Shown here: one piece after another, positions 12,501 to 22,687 of the stretch | How positions within the stretch are numbered: the stretch's first letter is position 1 | Layout: each line of letters begins with the position of its first letter | Assembly: GCA_003993805.1 (NCBI GenBank) | Contig: RSEF01000001.1 | Coordinates: forward strand, 144,608,565-144,672,564 | Direction: 5' to 3' | Length of the DNA stretch: 64,000 nt | DNA from: Himantopus leucocephalus | Lineage: Eukaryota; Chordata; Aves; Charadriiformes; Recurvirostridae | Translations under genes and position numbers: made by a program | Notes under the pieces: generated by a model | Seen by the model: the letters and a program-made list of their open reading frames with translations, nothing else | The model's database searches: none | Told to the model about the DNA's origin: nothing

Positions 12501-15500
12501 TTAAATTTTGCATTGTTGGTTGGGGTATGTATTTTTTATTTGTTGGTTGTTGTTTTTTTTCCTTTTGGATGCCAAATAGATAAATCTCCTTATTAAGTAT
12601 TTCAGTGAATGTGACACAGTTCAGAAATGAAAATGAAGCGGTCATTAACTGTTATGACCTTGCAGTGACCAAGTATTCATTATCAGTAAACCTGATCCTA
12701 TATAGTCCACCTTTCTGAGATAGGGCTGCTGCAATGCAAATTGATAATGAATTTCCCTTGTGCAAGTACAGTAGAGCCAATTTTGAATGTGCATACTTCC
12801 ATTTCCATTTACCAGACAGATGGAGTCAGTTCTGTTTGGAAATAAATGCCAATAAGTATATATATTCCATTTCTGGGGTAGCACAGTTGCTAACAAAAAA
12901 GCAGCAAAATAGATCTAACTGGGTAAAGGATGAAGAGATTCTGGACCTGATTATCCTCTCTGGCCACTTGACTAAACACAGGTGAAGGCACTAAAATCAA
13001 TAGAATTGTTTTCTTAAAACAGATATAAGAAAGAAAATCAGGTTTCCTGTATTTGATGTTTTAAATCAGTTTGATGATGGTATTTGTTGCCTTATTCAGA
13101 AAAGTTTGGAGGTAGCTGTGGAGAACTCTTGTTTCTTTGCAAGCTACACTCCTGAGCAGTTTGAATGCTCCAGTTTTTCGATTTTTTCAGACAGCTAGTA
13201 GTCAACAGAATTCAACAGACAAATTTCAGAAACAAGTTGTAGATTTCACAGAAAAATATAATAATTTCAAGTCATCATAATACTGTCTTTGTCATGATTT
13301 TCACTTATGTGTTTGCTCATAATCTTTTAGGGTTACCAGCAGTTGTTGTGTCCATTGTGCTTGCAGTATCACCAGATAATTATGGACTTATAACCACTGG
13401 AAGGGTTTCAATAAACAGACCTGATGAATTGTGAGTTAAAGCAAGGTGCTTTTTGGGGGGTGCGTGGGAGAGAGGTCATATGAAATTGGTTATCTAAATT
13501 TAAAGTAAAGGTGGGGAAGGGAAGGAATGAATAGGAGAGCTTTGAAATGGTATAGCTCTACAGTATGTCATGTGTTTTGTAGTTATTGCCTATATGAAAG
13601 CTCTTACCCTTTGGCGAAAAAAAATACTTTTTACTAAAGAGGCAAAAATAGTTTGCACGTGCAACAAACCACACCTTTATCTCATGTTTATTTTACTCAA
13701 TTTCTGTTTCTGATAATGGTTGACAAACTGTTCTTGTGTTCTAGCTGCTGGATTAAAAATAGAATTGTCTTCTATATTACTGCTGTGGGATACTTTTGCC
13801 TGATATTCCTGATCAATATCAGCATGTTCATTGTTGTGCTGATCCAGCTCTGTCGTATCAAAAAGAAAAAACAACTTGGTGCTCAAAGAAAAACCAGTAT
13901 TCAAGACCTTAGGAGTGTTGCTGGCCTCACGTTCTTGTTGGGAATTACTTGGGGATTTGCTTTCTTCACCGTAAATGAGGTATTTACTTACCTCTTTACC
14001 ATTTTCAACACTTTGCAAGGTAAGCTTATCCTTCATGTGACAGACCGTTGTGTACAATATAATAAACAAAACATTTGGAAATGGCATTTTCTTGATTCAG
14101 CAATAAAGATGTAATTTTGATATGTGCTTTAACATGTTAATTAAATTAGAGATGATACTGCTTTACTATAATCTTAAGTTACAGTTATGTTACAGTAAGG
14201 TACAGGAGAGCTAGCTACTATTTATATGTATAGTGTATTATAATTTTTAAATTGTATGCAAACCAGACACCACCGAAGTGACTGTATTTCTCTACTCGAC
14301 AGATCAATTGTAAATACTCAGTTACTGTAAGTGTTTGCATAATAATGCAATTAATGTAGTGAAAACTGTATCATTTCTTCACTTACCCCTAAGGCTTAGG
14401 GGTGAGGTGTTACATTCAACAGAGGGCCATTGAGACAGGCAAGACTGCAACATCTAAAAGTTAGTGGTCTAACTCTTAAGTATGGCCTTTAGAACATATA
14501 GGAAGTAGATATGAAGGCAGGAAGCTTTGCAAAGACCAGGATGCTACTGGACATATCCAAAAGCAGAGTCTGAGAGGCTGCAAAAGCTTTCATATAAATA
14601 TGAAGTACCATAGATGCCTACAGTTCTCTAAGTATACCTGAATTGCCTGAGGATTGGATCCAAACCTCTGCTTAAATGGCACTTTAGATGACTGGCTGGA
14701 TGACTTCCCAGAGAGACTAAAGCAATGAAATTGCAGTTCAGTGTACATACCCCATTCCCTATTTGCTATGTTGATTTTTGAGTACCTGACTCTTTGGTAA
14801 CTTGAGGGGTTGAACCCACATCTTCCCAGGTCTTGCATGGGATTTTGTTCAACTAACACAATTCTGTGTTAGTGATTCTTCTGTGTCTGTGATTCTCTGT
14901 GGTCAGAGTAATCTGTTATGTGAAAGTAAGTTCCCCTTTTACCCAGTTTTAAGTTAGGTGCTGGGCAAATTTTGATGTTAGAAATAATACAGGTGTATAA
15001 ATTGTATTGACTTTAATTAAGCTTATGCCAGTGTTCAAACTGTATTTGGAAATGGTATAGAACCATCTGTGTAGAGCAACACCTACTTACATTCAAAAAT
15101 TCATCCTAAAAGCCAAAGTTGAGAAAGATACTTATGCAAAGAAAGATCAGAGTAATCTCTTCTAGTGGGATTTTACATGCTTAAGTAGCCTTAAAAACAG
15201 TGTAAACATAACATAGATGCACATCTGCGCCTGTCACATCATTTAGTTTTCCTTCATGTTATTTTCTACTCATTGTAAATCTAACATCTGTTCTCAGGGA
15301 CACATTGCAGCTCAAAAATTGTGCTGAGTGCCACTTTTCCTTAAAGGGGGACGATGACAATGGACTTTTAAGCAGGAAAAGTTACGTCCCACCCTGTGTC
15401 AGTTAGAACTGAATAAGAAGCAGACAATGAGTCTGTAATGTGGCACTGCCCACTGAGTCCCATCCCTTCTAGAAAATCCTTGGCTCTGAATTTGTGGTAA

Positions 15501-18500
15501 AGAGAGTACCATTTATTGTTATTTTAGATATGAGTTATTTTCTTTGTATGAACTCTGAAAATTTTGTAGCATTACTGGTTCTGTAACAGGTGATGGTAAC
15601 AGGTTAGCAGCTAATAAAAGATGGGTCAGGGTCACACCATGTGCTAACAGCTGCAGAGCCTGCCTGACAGTGTTGTATCATACCCTCTGTTTGACATCGC
15701 TTTGAATTCTTTTCCGAAAGTGTTAAGTACATTTCAGGATCCACAGAATTTTTCACTTCTTATTTGATAAAAGGAAACTTTATGCACTTTGTGGAGTCGG
15801 TTATATTTGGGTTTTTTTGTGTGTATGATTCCTCTTGCCTATGTAGGGGAAAAGTACTCTTCAGGGTTCAGAGTTGTAAACATTTTCACCAAAGAACTGT
15901 GTCATTACTTTTGATTAGAAATTAAAAAGAAATGAAAGAAAACCAAAACATTGTTCATTAAGAAGTAGCAAAAGTAAATTTTGCAACATTCTCTAATGTT
16001 ATTGCTTTGCAGGGTTCTTCATTTTTATCTTCTATTGTGTAACAAAGGAGAATGTCCGTAAACAGTGGAGAAGATACCTCTGTTGTGGGAAATTCAGGCT
16101 GGCTGAAAACTCTGGTAAATATGAATATTTTTTTTTATTTTTTTTTTACTTCTGAATACTTATACTCAGTGTTAAGTTCCTAGTATTTTGTAATACTTTT
16201 TTAGAAAAATTCAATAAATCATGTTGCTGCAGTTGAAGGTCTAATGTATTATCCAAGGTATAATAAAGCTCCAAAATTATCCTCTTTAAAGGTGGTAGTT
16301 GATGCAATTCTTTCATGCTTACATGCTGTTGCATTAAGCTGTTAACTGCAGTCGATCTCTTCCACTGCAGTATAAAGGCATGCCTTTGCAGAAGACTTTT
16401 GATCATAGTTAGAAACTGTAAGATTTGTTCCAGCTTCTCAGTCAACTGTGGTTTTACCAGTGACTTCCACAGAAACAAGGTGAAGCATAGTTTAAATAAA
16501 AAACCCTAAAAATTATTTTATGTTATTTTGTTATTCAGTAGTTGACTTCTCATAAAGCTATATACTTTTTATACACTTTAACTTAGAGGACCAACTGTAC
16601 TTTAGTTATCTTTCTGATCTGGTCTGCAGTCGTAAAACTATGGCTACTTAAATTTAAAAAGGGTCAAGAGAAAAAGGAACTACATTTAAATAATTTTAAA
16701 CATCAAGAATCATGAATTATTAGGAGAATACCGTTCTGTCTAGAATACGGTGAGGAGAGTGGGTAGAGCCTTGTTTTTATTTTAATTCAGTTGCATCATT
16801 AAATCTGTTTTTATATTTTGGTTGTATGAGTTGTTCTATTTTCTGTAACCTATCTATTGTAGACTGGAGTAGAACTGCTACTAATGGTTTAAAGAAGCAG
16901 ACTGTAAATCAAGGAGTATCCAGTTCTTCCAATTCCTTACAATCAAATAGTAACTCCACTAACTCTACAACACTGCTAATGAATAATGATTACTCAGTGC
17001 ACGTGAATGGAAATGGTATGTATAACGCAAAATAGTATTTCTCAAGCTTTTTTTTTCTTGTCTTAAAACAGAAGCACTATGCTCTTTCATGCTTACATAA
17101 AATGAAGTGCTGACAAAATACTATTCATAAGTATAGGGTCAGAATATTTCCAGATGTCCTCCCAAATGTTATAGGAGACTATAGACAAATTTTTAAAATA
17201 TCCATTTCTCCTACTCAGTGAGAACTCTTGATTTATATATCAAGTAGTAGGCAATATTCGTTATTACAGCAATTACCAGAAGCTGCTGGAAACACTTTTC
17301 TTGTCACCTGAATATATGACAATAAACTTTAGGCATGTTTTAAAACAGTTCATATTTTAAACATTATTAAAGCAAACATTGCCTGAAGAAGAAAGAATAT
17401 AGGATAATAATATTGCTTGAAAGTATGAAAGAAATCATGTAGGAAGTAATATGAGGAAGAACATTAATAGAATGCTTATGTAGAAGCTGCTTATGAGAGG
17501 AGAAGTAAGAAAATGGAGACTGTAACTTACAAAATCACCTCAGTGAACACAGCACAGCTGCAAGGGCTGCCTCACTGCTGGCTACAGAGGAAGTATTGAA
17601 ACTGAATTTCTCTATAGCTCTTAATTTCCCTTGTGGGGTTTTTAAGGACTTTTTTGCCTAACAGGAGTCTTATCTTTGTTGCGGGAAACAATTCTTCAGA
17701 AGTAAAATTCTCTATCCTTCCTGTTCTAACTCAGTACTGTCCTCTGAACTGTTATGCTCTGCCCTGTTCCTGAGAAGTTGAAATGCAGGTGTATGTAGCA
17801 CTCCAATCAATTTCACTTGCAAATTGGTGTGGCTTATTTGTCTCTTGAGAAAACTAGATATGAATCTCCGCTGAATGTACTTATTAAAAAATTATCGTTT
17901 TGCAGTGGACATAATTTAGTTTTTTCACACTTTTGCTGGTCACATGTCATGCTGCTGATTTGACCTCTCAGCAAAGAGTCAATATTTCAAAGAGAAAAAT
18001 AACTTATAAATCTGTAATGTATGAAAGCCTAAATTGAGCGAAATTTACAGGACATTACTCCTGTGTGCTTAAGGTATTTTTCCCAGTTGATCAAGATTTG
18101 AGGCTAAAGAGTCATGCCATCAGCTAGACTGTTTAGTATGAAGTTGTAGAACGTGCTCGCAGAGACTATGTTGTCATCATTTCCTGGCATATGCTGTCAG
18201 AAGACAGCAGATAATCAGTGAGATTATCTCAGCAGATAATCTCTCAGACGTACAGAGTAAAAGCTATGGAATGTGTATGTGCTGCGCCCTTAATAGGTTA
18301 CTGTCCATTTGGATGTACTAGCTGCATATTGTAAAGAAATCACAACACTTCAGGAAATGGCATTTGGATATGCCCTGAACAGCTTTCCAAACTGAGCTTG
18401 TAAAATGAGTTCCTTTTTTTTTGTCATTTCTTTAGAAAACCTCTCTGTTTGCATACCACACAATGCAATAATTAACATACTTTGTATCTAACAGGTCAGC

Positions 18501-21500
18501 TGAGAACCAGAATCCAGTAACTCTCACTGTCATCAAATACAAAGCAAGGCAATATTTTTAGGTAGAAGTAATACCTTTCAAAGAGAGAGAAATTTTCAGG
18601 CACAAAACCCTCTGTGTCCTGTAGGCGGGTTTTTTTCCAGCTATGTTAGTTACTCTGATGAAAAATGTCACCTCTCCATGCAACATCTGACATGCTTATA
18701 CACAGCTACAAAAGCATTTTGGCTACTTTCCTCAACAGAAAGAAAGATAGCAGAAATGTTTTATTGAACTTGTTTGTTGTAGCAACTGAGTGAATGGTCC
18801 TGTTGTGGCTTTCCAGAACAAGTTTTTGTTGATTTGGGTAGTATTTTAGAATGCGATGCAAAATTGATGGTCTAAACCATTGCGCGATGCCAATTCTGTG
18901 TGATGTGCTCCAGTTCTGTCCTAGTTTATGCACATAATTAGATCTTTCCAGGGTGAGAGTCTGTATGTCCTGTGCCAACAGCTTCTCAGACAAAGCAGTT
19001 GAAAGAACTTTTCTAGAACTTTGTTCCTATACACTCATAAACGCAGATGTCTCAGATGACCCACCTCATCTCCTCTTGTATTTTATTGTATGTTTTGAAT
19101 ACTGTGAACCCTATACCACATCCTCCATTCATATCAAAAGGGTTGTATGATACCTTGCCTGCATAGTTTGTTTGACCAAGTAATTCTTCTGAGTCTTTCG
19201 GACTTCCACAAGAAGAGGCTAAACTTATGCTTGCATAGAGTTAGTCCTCCCAGCAAAGCTCTTTGAGGCAATTCCTGACGCTTAATCTTCCAAACATGAG
19301 GCAGTTGTATCTCAGAAGAGCTGGGCAAATGCCTCCAAAAGGTAGTTGACTGGTGTTAGATAGGAACATGGGACCTTCTAATTTGCTGTATCTGATTTCC
19401 CTGCTCTCACAGTGGTATGGTTTGAGAAACACACAGCGGTTTATCATCATGACCCTTCCCCGCACAGGAAGGGGAATCGGGAAAAACCAAGGAAACCTGG
19501 GGGTTGAAATAGAAACAGATTTAATAGAATAAGAATAGCTGATTAACATTAATAACACTAACGAACCAATATTGATCCCGATAGCAATATAAAATGCACA
19601 AGGATTATACTCAGCCAATTATATCAGTAGGAAGCTGTGCACTCCCAGCAGCGGACAGCAAATGTCGGACACTGCAAGCACTACAGCTTTGGAAGGGAAG
19701 GGCTCAGGTGTCTGGCACCAGGGCAAGAAGTTCTCTAGATCGCTGCCATCAAGGGGAGAGAGCACTTCACACAAAATTTCCTAATTTATATTGAACGTGA
19801 CATTCATGGTAGGAAATAACCCTGTTGGCCAGCATGGGTCAAGTGCCTGAGTCTCGCTCCTCCTCATCCCTGCACCTGGTGAGCCTGAAAACACTGAGAC
19901 CTTGAAACCCACACACCATAGCTGGCTATTAAGTAAATATTTTCACAAATTCAGACACTAGAGTGCAGTTTTCCCAAGTATTAGACGAGAAACTAGTCCT
20001 GTGTCGCTCAAACCAGGACACGCAGCTTGAACTTAAAATAACATTGCAATACTTCATTTTAAAAAGTGAGCTCCAAAAAAAAACACTCTAGAAATTAAGA
20101 CCTATGTCATAAATGTACTGAGCTGTAAACACACTTAATGGTTTTGGCTTCACTACTTCCGCAGAAATGCTATTCCAGATGCAGGGTTGAATGACTTGCC
20201 ATGGTTAAGTTTGGGGTGTCTATACAGCCTGTGGCTTTGCTTGCCTACTGACCTGTGTAACTCCATCTTTTCATGGCATACTAATATTTCCTTGTTTTCG
20301 GTTTTTCTCTTACAGGTTTGCATGTTTGGGAAACTACAGTTAGGTATATCACATGGCTGAACCTGCAGATTTCCTCACTGAGGAACAGAAACCACCTTTC
20401 TGATTTTGTTCATAAATAGCTTTATTTTCTTCTCAGATTTTGCCCTAATGTTATGGCACAGCTATTTTGAACACTCCTTCTAAAACAAAACAGTTGTAGT
20501 CAGGCAGGGGGTTAAACAACTATATATGCACAATTACAGTGTCAGCAAGTATGGAGATTTTCTGTCATTTCAGTCTTTATCTGATTTGAATTGATTAACA
20601 AAGCTGCTCATCTTACCCTGTTTACATTTGTGCCTGGTTTAGTGCTTGATGGCCTTTTACCTTAACAATTAAATATTAGACTTTATATTTAAGAGGTTTT
20701 GCTTAATCTGTTGGGCCAATGATTCCATTTTGAGGGTCCAGTGACAGCTCAGTAGTGTGGCATAGAATTTGTAATCTTTGACAGCCATCACCACAAACCC
20801 ATTCCCTTAAACTCCTGTTCTGAGATGTTTAAGTTATATGCATTAGATTTTCAAACTGGTAGTAAGCTTTATCAGCTAGAAATACATGCTCATGTCTTAT
20901 TAAAAAAATGACATCTCTCATTCCAAAGAAAAGTTTGCCAATGAGACTTTGATGCAACTGAGACACTGGCATCTGCTTGAATCAGTAGGGTAACTGCTGA
21001 AAGGTATGGAGTCTGCCTAAAGTGAAGGATTAGTTTGGGTAGACTGATACTAAACCTGTGTGCTGGGGGGCCTGGCCCAAGCAGAATAGAGAAGAGCAGT
21101 CCTGCCCAGTCACTCAAGCAGCAGAATCTGCGGGAGGGATTAAGTGCGGGGGAGAGATGTCACCAAATATTTCGCCCTCTGGTGACCCCAACAAGAAATA
21201 GTTGAAGAGCATTCTGTAATGTGGCCCTTCCCCGTCTGGAAGGGTTCAGAAGCTTGAGGCAGTAAGAGAGTGAAAGGGGAGGACAGAGCCAAAACAGGAT
21301 TCTGCTCCAGGATAGGTGAGGTATTTGATGGACTGAATCCAGGCGTACTAGAGAGGATCAGATTTTGATCCCTGTAATACAGTCATCTTTCACTGCCTAG
21401 AGGTTTCGCACCAGTGTATTTCCTCCTCCCAAAAGCATAAACCTCAAGCAGTTTCTACCTTCATTGTTGTGTCTTTTCAGTAGATTTACTGAAATCTACT

Positions 21501-22687
21501 GAATCATGATGAAGTTTGTATACGAAGTGTTGTAAATATTAACACAAATAGCAAACTTGGATGTTTTATGGTTTTTATTAATGCAGTTTCTGATATAAAT
21601 GATAAATGACAGCTCTGCATCTGTGTTTGTGAACTCATTTCTCAGTGTTTAACAAAATGATCCCCTCCCAAAAGAAATACTAGTTCTGGTTTTGGTTTCC
21701 CCATTGTGGTATTCCTTATAATTTACTCCTACTGATATGATACTTATGATAGCAGGATCCTGGCAGATCTTTTAAACTTGACTGCTTTGGGAAAAAAAAA
21801 AAATTACAACCAAAAGCATTTGCACAAATGCTTACAATAAAAAAAAAATAATCCCAATTCTCATAAAAATTACCTAGAATGCGGTGTGTAGAGGTAGGAG
21901 AGTCTATTCAGTGAATTGAGCATTTGCAGAGCTTTTCATTAATAGGTTGCAATCAGCTGCGGTATTACACATACTCATTGTAGATTGACCTCAATGCATA
22001 AGATTCTCAGTCTAAATATGGCTCAGACCCATGACTGGACCTAGGCCATATTCTGATTGTCCTCCAGAAATAAATGCTGCAAGTTGAGTGCCTTTCAAAG
22101 GAAGAAAAATAGCCTTGTTTTCCCACGTTCCTTTCAGATGCATGGCAAACCTGAGAAACCTTTTAAACTTAACTTGTTAAAGCAAAACTAGAATGAGAAG
22201 GATTTTGCATCTTATCTAGTGATACTTGCTGCAAGTCAAAGTCTACATACTGAGAATTGTGTCCTTCACAGCTTAAAATATGGAATCCTATCGTACATAA
22301 ATATATTAACATCTCTCAAATCTCTTATTGATTTCACACAGGAGATGACACATCTACAGAATATGTTCAGAAAAATCCACATTTTTAAATTGTTGCAGGG
22401 ATAAAATGAGAGTGCATGAACTCCCTCCAGTGACTGAAAAAGCATGGGAGACTTGATTCTGAACCTTTCTGAAAGGGGATGCACTTCTTTTTGTTTCAAC
22501 AGGGCATCTTTCCAGTGAGAAGAATGGTGTTTCTTTCAGTGTACAGAATGGTGATGTGTGTCTCCATGACTTTTCAGGCAAACAACTTGTATTTCAAGAA
22601 AAGGATGATACAGGCAGCCAAAAAAGCCGTATCTCGCTCAGAAGGACTTCAAAGAGGGGAAGCCTAACCTTTATTGAGAAAATGTGA
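431..22687 (+). CDS. ADGRG2: ADGRG2 (GPR64/HE6), adhesion G-protein-coupled receptor, 5'-truncated by the window
   Basis: Nineteen exons with GT/AG borders join in consistent phase to 1,005 codons ending in TGA at 22685-22687. In order: a SEA-like cysteine-containing segment (exons 1-5), a 245-codon Ser/Thr/Pro-rich mucin-like stalk (exon 6), a GAIN domain (exons 7-12), a GPS with CVFWDFN, GGW, CSC and HL|T, seven membrane helices (exons 13-17) and a Ser/Asn-rich tail. The family is a self-cleaving adhesion receptor; the human protein is about 1,017 residues and is best known from epididymal and efferent-duct epithelium, where it acts in fluid reabsorption. Near-identical stretches such as [16 protein letters not shown] and [18 protein letters not shown] identify ADGRG2 rather than ADGRG4 or ADGRG6. 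The signal peptide and first exons are upstream. The gene lies directly before PHKA2 on the same strand, as in human. The open frame and intact GPS indicate a working gene. Confidence 0.96.
814..877 (+). repeat. Imperfect AAT/AGT microsatellite
   Basis: About 64 bp of interrupted AATAAT, AGTAAT and AGTAGT units in the ADGRG2 intron 505-1573. The rest of this intron shows nothing identifiable. Confidence 0.9.
1574..1613 (+). CDS. ADGRG2: ADGRG2 visible exon 2
   Basis: Forty bases after a poly-T/AAAG acceptor, with donor GTAAGA. It reads [13 protein letters not shown], close to the human SELNKTLQTLSE segment. A nearer AG at 1580 would break the frame, which decides the acceptor. Confidence 0.88.
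1746..1780 (+). CDS. ADGRG2: ADGRG2 visible exon 3 (35-nt micro-exon)
   Basis: TACAG acceptor and GTTTGT donor (a weak +3 T). It reads [11 protein letters not shown] and completes a Ser codon across the next junction, giving ENQS-IHCNF, parallel to human EAQS-TLNCTF. Confidence 0.85.
3155..3237 (+). CDS. ADGRG2: ADGRG2 visible exon 4 (SEA-like segment)
   Basis: ATTATAG acceptor and GTAAGT donor. It reads [17 protein letters not shown] to KISQL, matching the human LNCTFTIKL strand-like segment. It enters after two codon bases and leaves with one. Confidence 0.88.
3906..3966 (+). CDS. ADGRG2: ADGRG2 visible exon 5 (cysteine cluster)
   Basis: CTCAG acceptor and GTAAGT donor. It reads [20 protein letters not shown], with the CCCS triplet and the AEEL helix of the human EHCCCSVRIPC region. 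It leaves with TA, completed to Tyr by the next exon. The exon is too short to stand out as an open frame and was found by phase and cysteine pattern. Confidence 0.88.
4101..4179 (+). repeat. Polypyrimidine tract
   Basis: Seventy-nine bases of C and T with a single A (4111), 290 bp before the mucin-exon acceptor. Low-complexity; minus-strand open frames rich in Lys, Gly and Glu here are artefacts of it. Confidence 0.9.
4470..5206 (+). CDS. ADGRG2: ADGRG2 visible exon 6, giant mucin-like stalk exon
   Basis: A 737-nt exon with a T9-ACAG acceptor and GTAAAT donor encodes about 245 residues very rich in Ser, Thr, Pro and Ile. N-glycosylation sequons include NKNIT, NHSV and NGST. In the human gene the corresponding Ser/Pro-rich stretch is, as I recall, shorter and spread over several small exons. 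The expected structure is an extended, heavily O-glycosylated stalk holding the SEA-like part away from GAIN. Base composition (high C on the + strand) differs from the flanking introns. Antisense open frames here are shadows. Confidence 0.93.
5684..5785 (+). other. ADGRG2: Candidate alternative terminal exon of ADGRG2 (soluble stalk isoform)
   Basis: A strong acceptor (pyrimidine-rich, CTTTCAG, at 5683) lies in the intron after the mucin exon. Joined to its donor in phase, it adds 20 codons (G, then [19 protein letters not shown]) and TGA at 5743-5745. AATAAA follows at 5760-5765 and a GT-rich stretch at about 5795-5812, the spacing expected of a cleavage and polyadenylation site. The product would lack GAIN and the membrane part. 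The exon end is an estimate; this is inference from sequence signals only. Confidence 0.35.
6013..6211 (+). CDS. ADGRG2: ADGRG2 visible exon 7 (stalk end, start of GAIN)
   Basis: TCACAG acceptor and GTAGGT donor. A Thr-rich start is followed by the amphipathic helices [13 protein letters not shown] and [12 protein letters not shown], typical of GAIN subdomain A. Confidence 0.93.
6551..6707 (+). CDS. ADGRG2: ADGRG2 visible exon 8 (GAIN)
   Basis: TTAACAG acceptor; the donor GTTAAA is non-ideal but leaves phase 0, as exon 9 needs. It reads [17 protein letters not shown] to VQDSADLQ, with the conserved PSLALAV core of the GAIN domain. Confidence 0.94.
7665..7959. mobile_element. hAT (Charlie-like) MITE, complete
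   Basis: The left end CGGTGATCTCCAGACT pairs as an inverted repeat with the right end (reverse complement CAATGGTCTCCAAACT). An 8-bp target duplication flanks it: GTCTAAAC at 7657-7664 and GTCTGAAC at 7960-7967, one mismatch. Eight-base duplications and this TIR type are hAT hallmarks. The 295-bp AT-rich interior has no coding sequence, so it is non-autonomous and, from its divergence, old. It lies in the 2.1-kb intron between ADGRG2 exons 8 and 9; I see nothing else in that intron. Confidence 0.85.
8789..8938 (+). CDS. ADGRG2: ADGRG2 visible exon 9 (GAIN subdomain B)
   Basis: TTTTTCAG acceptor and GTATCT donor, exactly 50 codons in phase 0. It reads [20 protein letters not shown] to [11 protein letters not shown], with the GSITLPSSL and LASR motifs shared with human ADGRG2. 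Confidence 0.95.
9158..9280 (+). CDS. ADGRG2: ADGRG2 visible exon 10 (GAIN subdomain B)
   Basis: GTTCCAG acceptor and GTATGA donor, 41 codons in phase 0. It reads [20 protein letters not shown] to [21 protein letters not shown] and NVTVTL are family-conserved beta strands. Confidence 0.95.
10434..10479 (+). CDS. ADGRG2: ADGRG2 visible exon 11 (GPS, first half)
   Basis: CAACAG-type acceptor and GTAAGT donor. It reads [15 protein letters not shown] and carries the first GPS cysteine and tryptophan (C-x-x-W). Confidence 0.95.
10581..10684 (+). CDS. ADGRG2: ADGRG2 visible exon 12 (GPS cleavage site and tethered agonist)
   Basis: TTAACAG acceptor and GTAATT donor. It contains GGW, then C, then [13 protein letters not shown]. 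The autoproteolysis site of the family is between Leu and Thr of HLT, here between bases 10663 and 10664. TSFAVLM onwards is the expected tethered agonist. All four GPS cysteines and the His are intact, so self-cleavage is predicted. Confidence 0.96.
11027..11110 (-). mobile_element. CR1 LINE 3' end, short fragment
   Basis: Two copies of the AGAATCATAGAATC tail repeat are followed by TTGGAAGGGACC and CAACTCCCTGC, the reverse complement of a CR1 3' end. It lies in the intron before the TM1 exon. The fragment is too short to assign a subfamily. Confidence 0.85.
11280..11404 (+). CDS. ADGRG2: ADGRG2 visible exon 13 (TM1)
   Basis: TTTCTAG acceptor and GTAAGT donor. It encodes the end of the tethered segment and transmembrane helix 1 ([18 protein letters not shown]). 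Confidence 0.96.
12256..12524 (+). CDS. ADGRG2: ADGRG2 visible exon 14 (TM2, TM3, start of TM4)
   Basis: TTTTTTAG acceptor and GTATGT donor. It contains the first intracellular loop [11 protein letters not shown]2 ([16 protein letters not shown]), the TM3 cysteine in [13 protein letters not shown] and [15 protein letters not shown]. Reading on into the intron gives a stop within 20 codons, so the longer open frame is not the coding limit. Confidence 0.97.
13331..13430 (+). CDS. ADGRG2: ADGRG2 visible exon 15 (TM4 and extracellular loop 2)
   Basis: CTTTTAG acceptor and GTGAGT donor. It reads [20 protein letters not shown] to RPDE; the Phe codon is split with the next exon, giving EFCWI, whose Cys should pair with the TM3 Cys. 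Confidence 0.95.
13745..14019 (+). CDS. ADGRG2: ADGRG2 visible exon 16 (TM5, TM6, loop 3, start of TM7)
   Basis: TTCTAG acceptor and GTAAGC donor. It contains TM5 ([20 protein letters not shown]), the strongly basic third intracellular loop ([15 protein letters not shown]), TM6 ([14 protein letters not shown]) and the start of TM7 ([11 protein letters not shown]). Between FAFF and YLF there are only seven residues (TVNEVFT), about three fewer than I recall for human. Confidence 0.96.
16013..16114 (+). CDS. ADGRG2: ADGRG2 visible exon 17 (TM7 and proximal tail)
   Basis: TTGCAG acceptor and GTAAAT donor. It reads [20 protein letters not shown], then [13 protein letters not shown]. The CC pair after TM7 is a likely palmitoylation site. 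The 2-kb intron before it shows no feature I can name. Confidence 0.96.
16863..17015 (+). CDS. ADGRG2: ADGRG2 visible exon 18 (cytoplasmic tail)
   Basis: TTGTAG acceptor and GTATGT donor. It is Ser/Asn-rich and highly conserved: [20 protein letters not shown]. It ends in HVNGNG. Confidence 0.95.
19413..20020 (-). mobile_element. Solo endogenous-retrovirus LTR (ERVL-like), antisense
   Basis: A 608-bp block runs TG to CA and is flanked by a 5-bp target duplication with one mismatch (CACAG 19408-19412, CGCAG 20021-20025). On the minus strand it has a TATA-like TATAAAT (19783-19789) and an ATTAAA polyadenylation signal (19520-19525), so it is inserted opposite to ADGRG2. There is no gag, pol or env around it. 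I recognise the general type from bird genomes but cannot name the family with certainty. It sits in the 5.5-kb last intron; nothing else there is identified apart from the candidate exon at 20316. Confidence 0.8.
20316..20419 (+). other. ADGRG2: Candidate alternative C-tail exon of ADGRG2
   Basis: A strong acceptor (CTTGTTTTCGGTTTTTCTCT then TACAG, to 20315) is compatible in phase with the exon-18 donor and opens 33 codons after the junction Gly ([10 protein letters not shown] to SDFVHK), ending in TAG at 20417-20419. The only nearby polyadenylation signal is ATTAAA at 20668. A donor within the block (after 20343) would leave the wrong phase for the normal last exon, so use would be as a terminal exon. 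No homology supports it. Confidence 0.2.
22503..22687 (+). CDS. ADGRG2: ADGRG2 last coding exon (C-terminus)
   Basis: TTTCAACAG acceptor. It reads [20 protein letters not shown], then [18 protein letters not shown] and TFIEKM before TGA. The end closely parallels the human C-terminus ([15 protein letters not shown]). RRTSKRGS is a basic, phosphorylatable motif. Confidence 0.96.

Noticed and set aside
12525..12583. Open frame running past the TM2-TM4 exon
   Set aside because: Begins with a good GTATGT donor, and the next exon in phase (13331) restores the conserved TM4 sequence; the run-on is intron.
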